7,278 nucleotides of DNA from an uncultured bacterium (lineage in GTDB: Bacteria; Cyanobacteriota; Vampirovibrionia; Gastranaerophilales; Gastranaerophilaceae). Every line of letters begins with the position of its first letter. Position 1 is the stretch's first letter. The notes under the pieces are model-generated. The model worked only from the letters and a program-made list of their open reading frames with translations, searched no databases and was not told the DNA's origin. A program made the translations under genes and the position numbers. Positions 5,633 to 7,278 of the stretch are shown here, in pieces. The stretch is from NCBI GenBank assembly GCA_948742005.1, contig CAPYQR010000018.1, forward strand, positions 9,742 through 17,019, in the 5' to 3' direction.

Positions 5633-6454
5633 ATGAAAAACTCTCTATCTTTCTCTCGAAATTCCCAAACAAAATCCGTCAAAATCAAAAAAACATCAGC
5701 TCAAAACGAAACTCAATTAATCCTCAAAGCAAAACAAGGCGATGTTTCTTCAAGAAATCAATTAATCGAATTAAATATAAAATTAATTGAAAAAATAGCT
5801 TCAAAAACAATCCAATCAACAACCTTAACAAAATCCGACCTTGTTCAAGAGGGAATTTTCGGTCTTTTAACAGCATTGGAAAAATTCAACCCCACACTTG
5901 GTTTTAAATTTTCAACTTACGCAAGCTGGTGGATTAAACAAGCAATGTTTAAAGCAATTTCTGAACAAAGTTACGCATACAACATCCCCGTCTACGTTCA
6001 AGAAACTTTATCACGCTTCAAAAAAGCAAAACAAGAATTAGAACAAAAAAATCAAAAAGAAGTAACAAAAAAAGAAATTGTAAAAAAAATAAATCTAACA
6101 GAAGAAAAAATAGACACTTTCTTGAATGCTTACACAAAAGCATTATCAATCGAATCAGGAATTTTGCTGACAAACAATAAAGAATTATCTTTAAGCGAAA
6201 TAATTGAAGATGAAAAACAAAACGTAGAACGCGAAGTGATTGATTTTGAATTAAAATCACAAATCAAAAACGCACTAAATTATTTAAAAGAAAAAGAAAA
6301 AAATGTCTTAATTTTAAGATTTGGCTTAGAAAACAAAGACAAAAAAACCCTTGAAGAAATCGGAAATTCCTACGGCGTAACAAAAGAATGCATCCGCCAA
6401 ATAGAAAAACGCGCACTAAACAAAATCGCCCCGCATTTAAGATATGTGATGTAG
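5633..6454 (+). CDS. RpoD-family sigma factor lacking region 1.1 (group 2/3 like)
   Basis: This is an accessory RNA polymerase sigma subunit that directs transcription to a chosen promoter class. The 273 residues open with a Ser/Lys/Gln-rich tail (1-24), then region 1.2/2.1 (NETQLILKAKQGD and LIELNIKLIEKIASK), region 2.2 DLVQEGIFGLLTALEKFNP (69-87), region 2.3 FKFSTYASWWIKQAM (91-105) with the paired Trp used in promoter melting, region 2.4 SEQSYAYNIPVY (110-121), a region 3 segment (122-180), and region 4.2 TLEEIGNSYGVTKECIRQIE (239-258). WWI(K)QA places it with RpoD-like factors, not FliA/sigma-28. In region 2.4 the usual QARTIRIP reads QSYAYNIP: the Gln is kept but the Thr and both Arg are replaced, hinting at altered -10 preference, while region 4.2 is close to consensus. 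AAAGGGGC precedes the ATG. It converges with the XRE gene. Confidence 0.93.
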   Translation: MKNSLSFSRNSQTKSVKIKKTSAQNETQLILKAKQGDVSSRNQLIELNIKLIEKIASKTIQSTTLTKSDLVQEGIFGLLTALEKFNPTLGFKFSTYASWWIKQAMFKAISEQSYAYNIPVYVQETLSRFKKAKQELEQKNQKEVTKKEIVKKINLTEEKIDTFLNAYTKALSIESGILLTNNKELSLSEIIEDEKQNVEREVIDFELKSQIKNALNYLKEKEKNVLILRFGLENKDKKTLEEIGNSYGVTKECIRQIEKRALNKIAPHLRYVM

Positions 6455-6475
6455 GTTTTGAACTATATATTTGAA

Positions 6476-6799
6476 TCAATTATCGTAATCTTCACAATAT
6501 TCATCATCTTCTACACAGTCGCACACAACATCATTAAAATTTCTAACGTAATATTTAATTAAGTCCATAATTACATCCTCTTCTTCACCCAATGGTGAAA
6601 CCAATAGCTCATCTGCATCATTTTTAAATGCTATTGCAAGTTTTGAAATCAAATTATAACTTAAAACATTTTCTGCATTTTCTATTGCCTTTAAAGTAGA
6701 CGGGCTTATGTTAGAAATTGCAGATAATTGCTCAATTGAAAGGTTGTACTTAGCTCTTAAATGTTTTAACTTTTGAGCAAAATCAGCAATAAAAGTCAT
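6476..6799 (-). CDS. XRE-type helix-turn-helix protein with acidic Cys-containing tail
   Basis: This is a small DNA-binding regulator of the Cro/C1 (HTH_3) type. Residues 6-66 give the five-helix domain: DFAQKLKHLRAKYNLSIEQL (6-25), SAISNISPSTLKAIENAEN (recognition helix near SPSTLKAIE) and LISKLAIAFKNDADELL. After a short linker (GEEED) comes a helix (VIMDLIKYYVRNF) and a strongly acidic tail with three Cys (CDC at 93-95 and C102), not part of the HTH family. The function of the tail is unknown. AAGGA lies 9 bases before the ATG. The gene ends 21 bases from the sigma factor gene on the other strand, so the two transcripts may overlap at their 3' ends; no hairpin was seen in that gap. It diverges from ylxR across an AT-rich spacer. 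The regulated genes cannot be told from the sequence. Confidence 0.85.
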   Translation of the reverse strand: MTFIADFAQKLKHLRAKYNLSIEQLSAISNISPSTLKAIENAENVLSYNLISKLAIAFKNDADELLVSPLGEEEDVIMDLIKYYVRNFNDVVCDCVEDDEYCEDYDN

Positions 6800-6921
6800 T
6801 AAAAATTTTCCTTATTTTAAATATAGTATTTTTTATAATAAAATAAAATTTATAATAAAAATATTATAATATAAAATAATAAAGATTTGATAAATAATTA
6901 AACAAACCAAAGGCAAAGCAA
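6800..6921. promoter_or_regulatory. AT-rich divergent spacer with 17-bp-spaced direct repeat
   Basis: This 122-base spacer must hold the promoters of the XRE gene (minus) and ylxR (plus). It is almost all A and T from 6812 to 6900. TTTATAATAAAA occurs twice, at 6832-6843 and 6849-6860, offset by 17 bases, and a perfect TATAAT lies at 6865-6870 (also readable as TATAAT on the minus strand at 6868-6863). So many -10-like hexamers are present that I do not assign one. The ylxR ribosome site AAAGG is at 6909-6913, 8 bases before its ATG. Confidence 0.45.
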
Positions 6922-7185
6922 ATGAATGAAAAGATGATTTTTAGGAAATGTCAAGGATGCGGGCGGGTGAAAGAAAGAGTGGAGTTGATTAAGATTACAA
7001 AGCTTAAAGATGGAATGCTTAAAATTTCTCCCGGTTCAAAAGAGCTTGGAAGAAGTGTTTATGTTTGCTGCGACAAAAATTGTATAAATAATTTGATTAA
7101 AAAAAGAAGAATTAAGACAGCTCTTAAATTTCAAAATCAAGAAGAAATTAAAAGAATAGAAAAAGAGCTTTTAAATTTGGTTTAA
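6922..7185 (+). CDS. ylxR: YlxR (DUF448) family RNA-binding protein
   Basis: YlxR proteins are small, basic, nucleic-acid-binding proteins, commonly encoded between nusA and infB; a link to RNase P RNA and to transcription regulation has been described for some members. The 87-residue product has the family pattern: FRKCQGCGRVKERVELIKIT (7-26) with the paired Cys (C10, C13), a strand rich in Gly/Lys, LGRSVYVC (42-49, where many members have GRGAYVC), a third Cys motif DKNC (51-54), then basic helices (INNLIKKRRIKTALKF). The C-terminal 20 residues form a charged helix. Unlike the usual case there is no nusA or infB beside it; the gene stands between a divergent XRE gene and a convergent partial gene, so it may have its own promoter. 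Its last seven codons are shared with a terminator hairpin for the opposite gene. Confidence 0.9.
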   Translation: MNEKMIFRKCQGCGRVKERVELIKITKLKDGMLKISPGSKELGRSVYVCCDKNCINNLIKKRRIKTALKFQNQEEIKRIEKELLNLV

Positions 7186-7192
7186 AAGCTCT
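7164..7192 (-). terminator. Intrinsic terminator of the minus-strand gene, overlapping the ylxR stop
   Basis: AGAGCTTTTAAA (7164-7175) and TTTAAAAGCTCT (7181-7192) are perfect reverse complements with a 5-base loop. Read on the minus strand the stem is followed at once by TTTTTCTATTC, a typical U-run, and it begins 16 bases after the stop of the partial gene at 7209. On the plus strand the stem is followed by AAAATATC, so it should work mainly for the minus strand. The ylxR stop (7183-7185) lies within the right arm. Confidence 0.8.
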
Positions 7193-7208
7193 AAAATATC
7201 AATTTCAT

Positions 7209-7278
7209 TTATTTTGTAATTGCTACTTGATTAACAATTTGCGAAAATTCCTGATAGCTGATTTCAATTTTATTTGCG
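7209..7278 (-). CDS. Unidentified protein, C-terminal 22 residues only
   Basis: A minus-strand frame enters at the window's right edge and ends at a TAA at 7209-7211. The visible end reads ANKIEISYQEFSQIVNQVAI followed by TK, a plausible amphipathic helix, but too short to assign to a family. Support for it being a real gene comes from the well-formed intrinsic terminator directly downstream (7192-7164) pointing the right way. It converges with ylxR. Confidence 0.55.
   Translation of the reverse strand, partial: ANKIEISYQEFSQIVNQVAITK

Noticed and set aside
6018..6260. Minus-strand hydrophobic open frame inside the sigma factor
   Set aside because: The Leu/Phe runs are the complement of Lys/Glu codons in sigma region 3; not a membrane protein.
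5633..6454. Reading the sigma factor as the flagellar factor FliA (sigma-28)
   Set aside because: The melting segment is FSTYASWWIKQAM, the RpoD type, not the FliA type, and region 4.2 has the RpoD-like IRQIE motif.
6264..6479. Minus-strand open frame across the sigma factor 3' end
   Set aside because: Complement of conserved sigma region 4; Cys/Leu/Phe-rich and without homology-like features.
1..7278. CRISPR arrays, tRNA/rRNA genes, insertion sequences or phage attachment sites
   Set aside because: No regularly spaced repeats, cloverleaf-like sequences, transposase or integrase features were seen on either strand.

Overview
The window is AT-rich bacterial chromosome from a flagellated diderm. 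FlgI (P-ring) and FlgH (L-ring) are encoded together, and these rings exist only where a flagellar rod crosses a peptidoglycan layer and an outer membrane. Low G+C, Shine-Dalgarno-led compact genes, an RpoD-like accessory sigma factor and this flg gene order would fit a non-photosynthetic cyanobacterial relative (Melainabacteria/Gastranaerophilales), but that is an inference from overall character; another AT-rich diderm lineage cannot be excluded from sequence alone.

Positions 1-4554 (minus strand) form one flagellar basal-body operon, read right to left: lytic transglycosylase (SLT/GH23), flgF, flgG, flgA, flgH and flgI, the last cut by the window edge. Gaps are -4 to 34 bases, so co-transcription is very likely. 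The products form a functional series: the transglycosylase opens peptidoglycan for the rod, FlgF and FlgG are rod subunits, FlgA is the periplasmic chaperone for P-ring assembly, and FlgI and FlgH are the P and L rings.

Positions 4555-5632 hold the divergent control region, which has a perfect 9-bp inverted repeat, then a small cytoplasmic histidine kinase with no sensor domain (4728-5375), then a 257-base intergenic stretch. That stretch contains a perfect 19-bp-arm inverted repeat, three copies of a 9-mer, and an extended -10 promoter candidate overlapped by an AT palindrome. The promoter candidate drives an RpoD-family sigma factor without region 1.1 (5633-6454).

Positions 6455-7278 hold a convergent XRE-type helix-turn-helix protein (6476-6799, minus), a very AT-rich divergent spacer, a stand-alone ylxR (DUF448) gene (6922-7185, plus), and the last 22 codons of an unidentified minus-strand gene. 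The apparent intrinsic terminator of that last gene lies across the ylxR stop codon.

Nothing here is a clear new system. The most interesting points are the regulatory cluster beside the flagellar operon (orphan kinase plus sigma factor with altered -10-recognition residues and a structured promoter), the SLT enzyme without a signal peptide at the head of the rod operon, and an FlgH without a recognisable lipobox.
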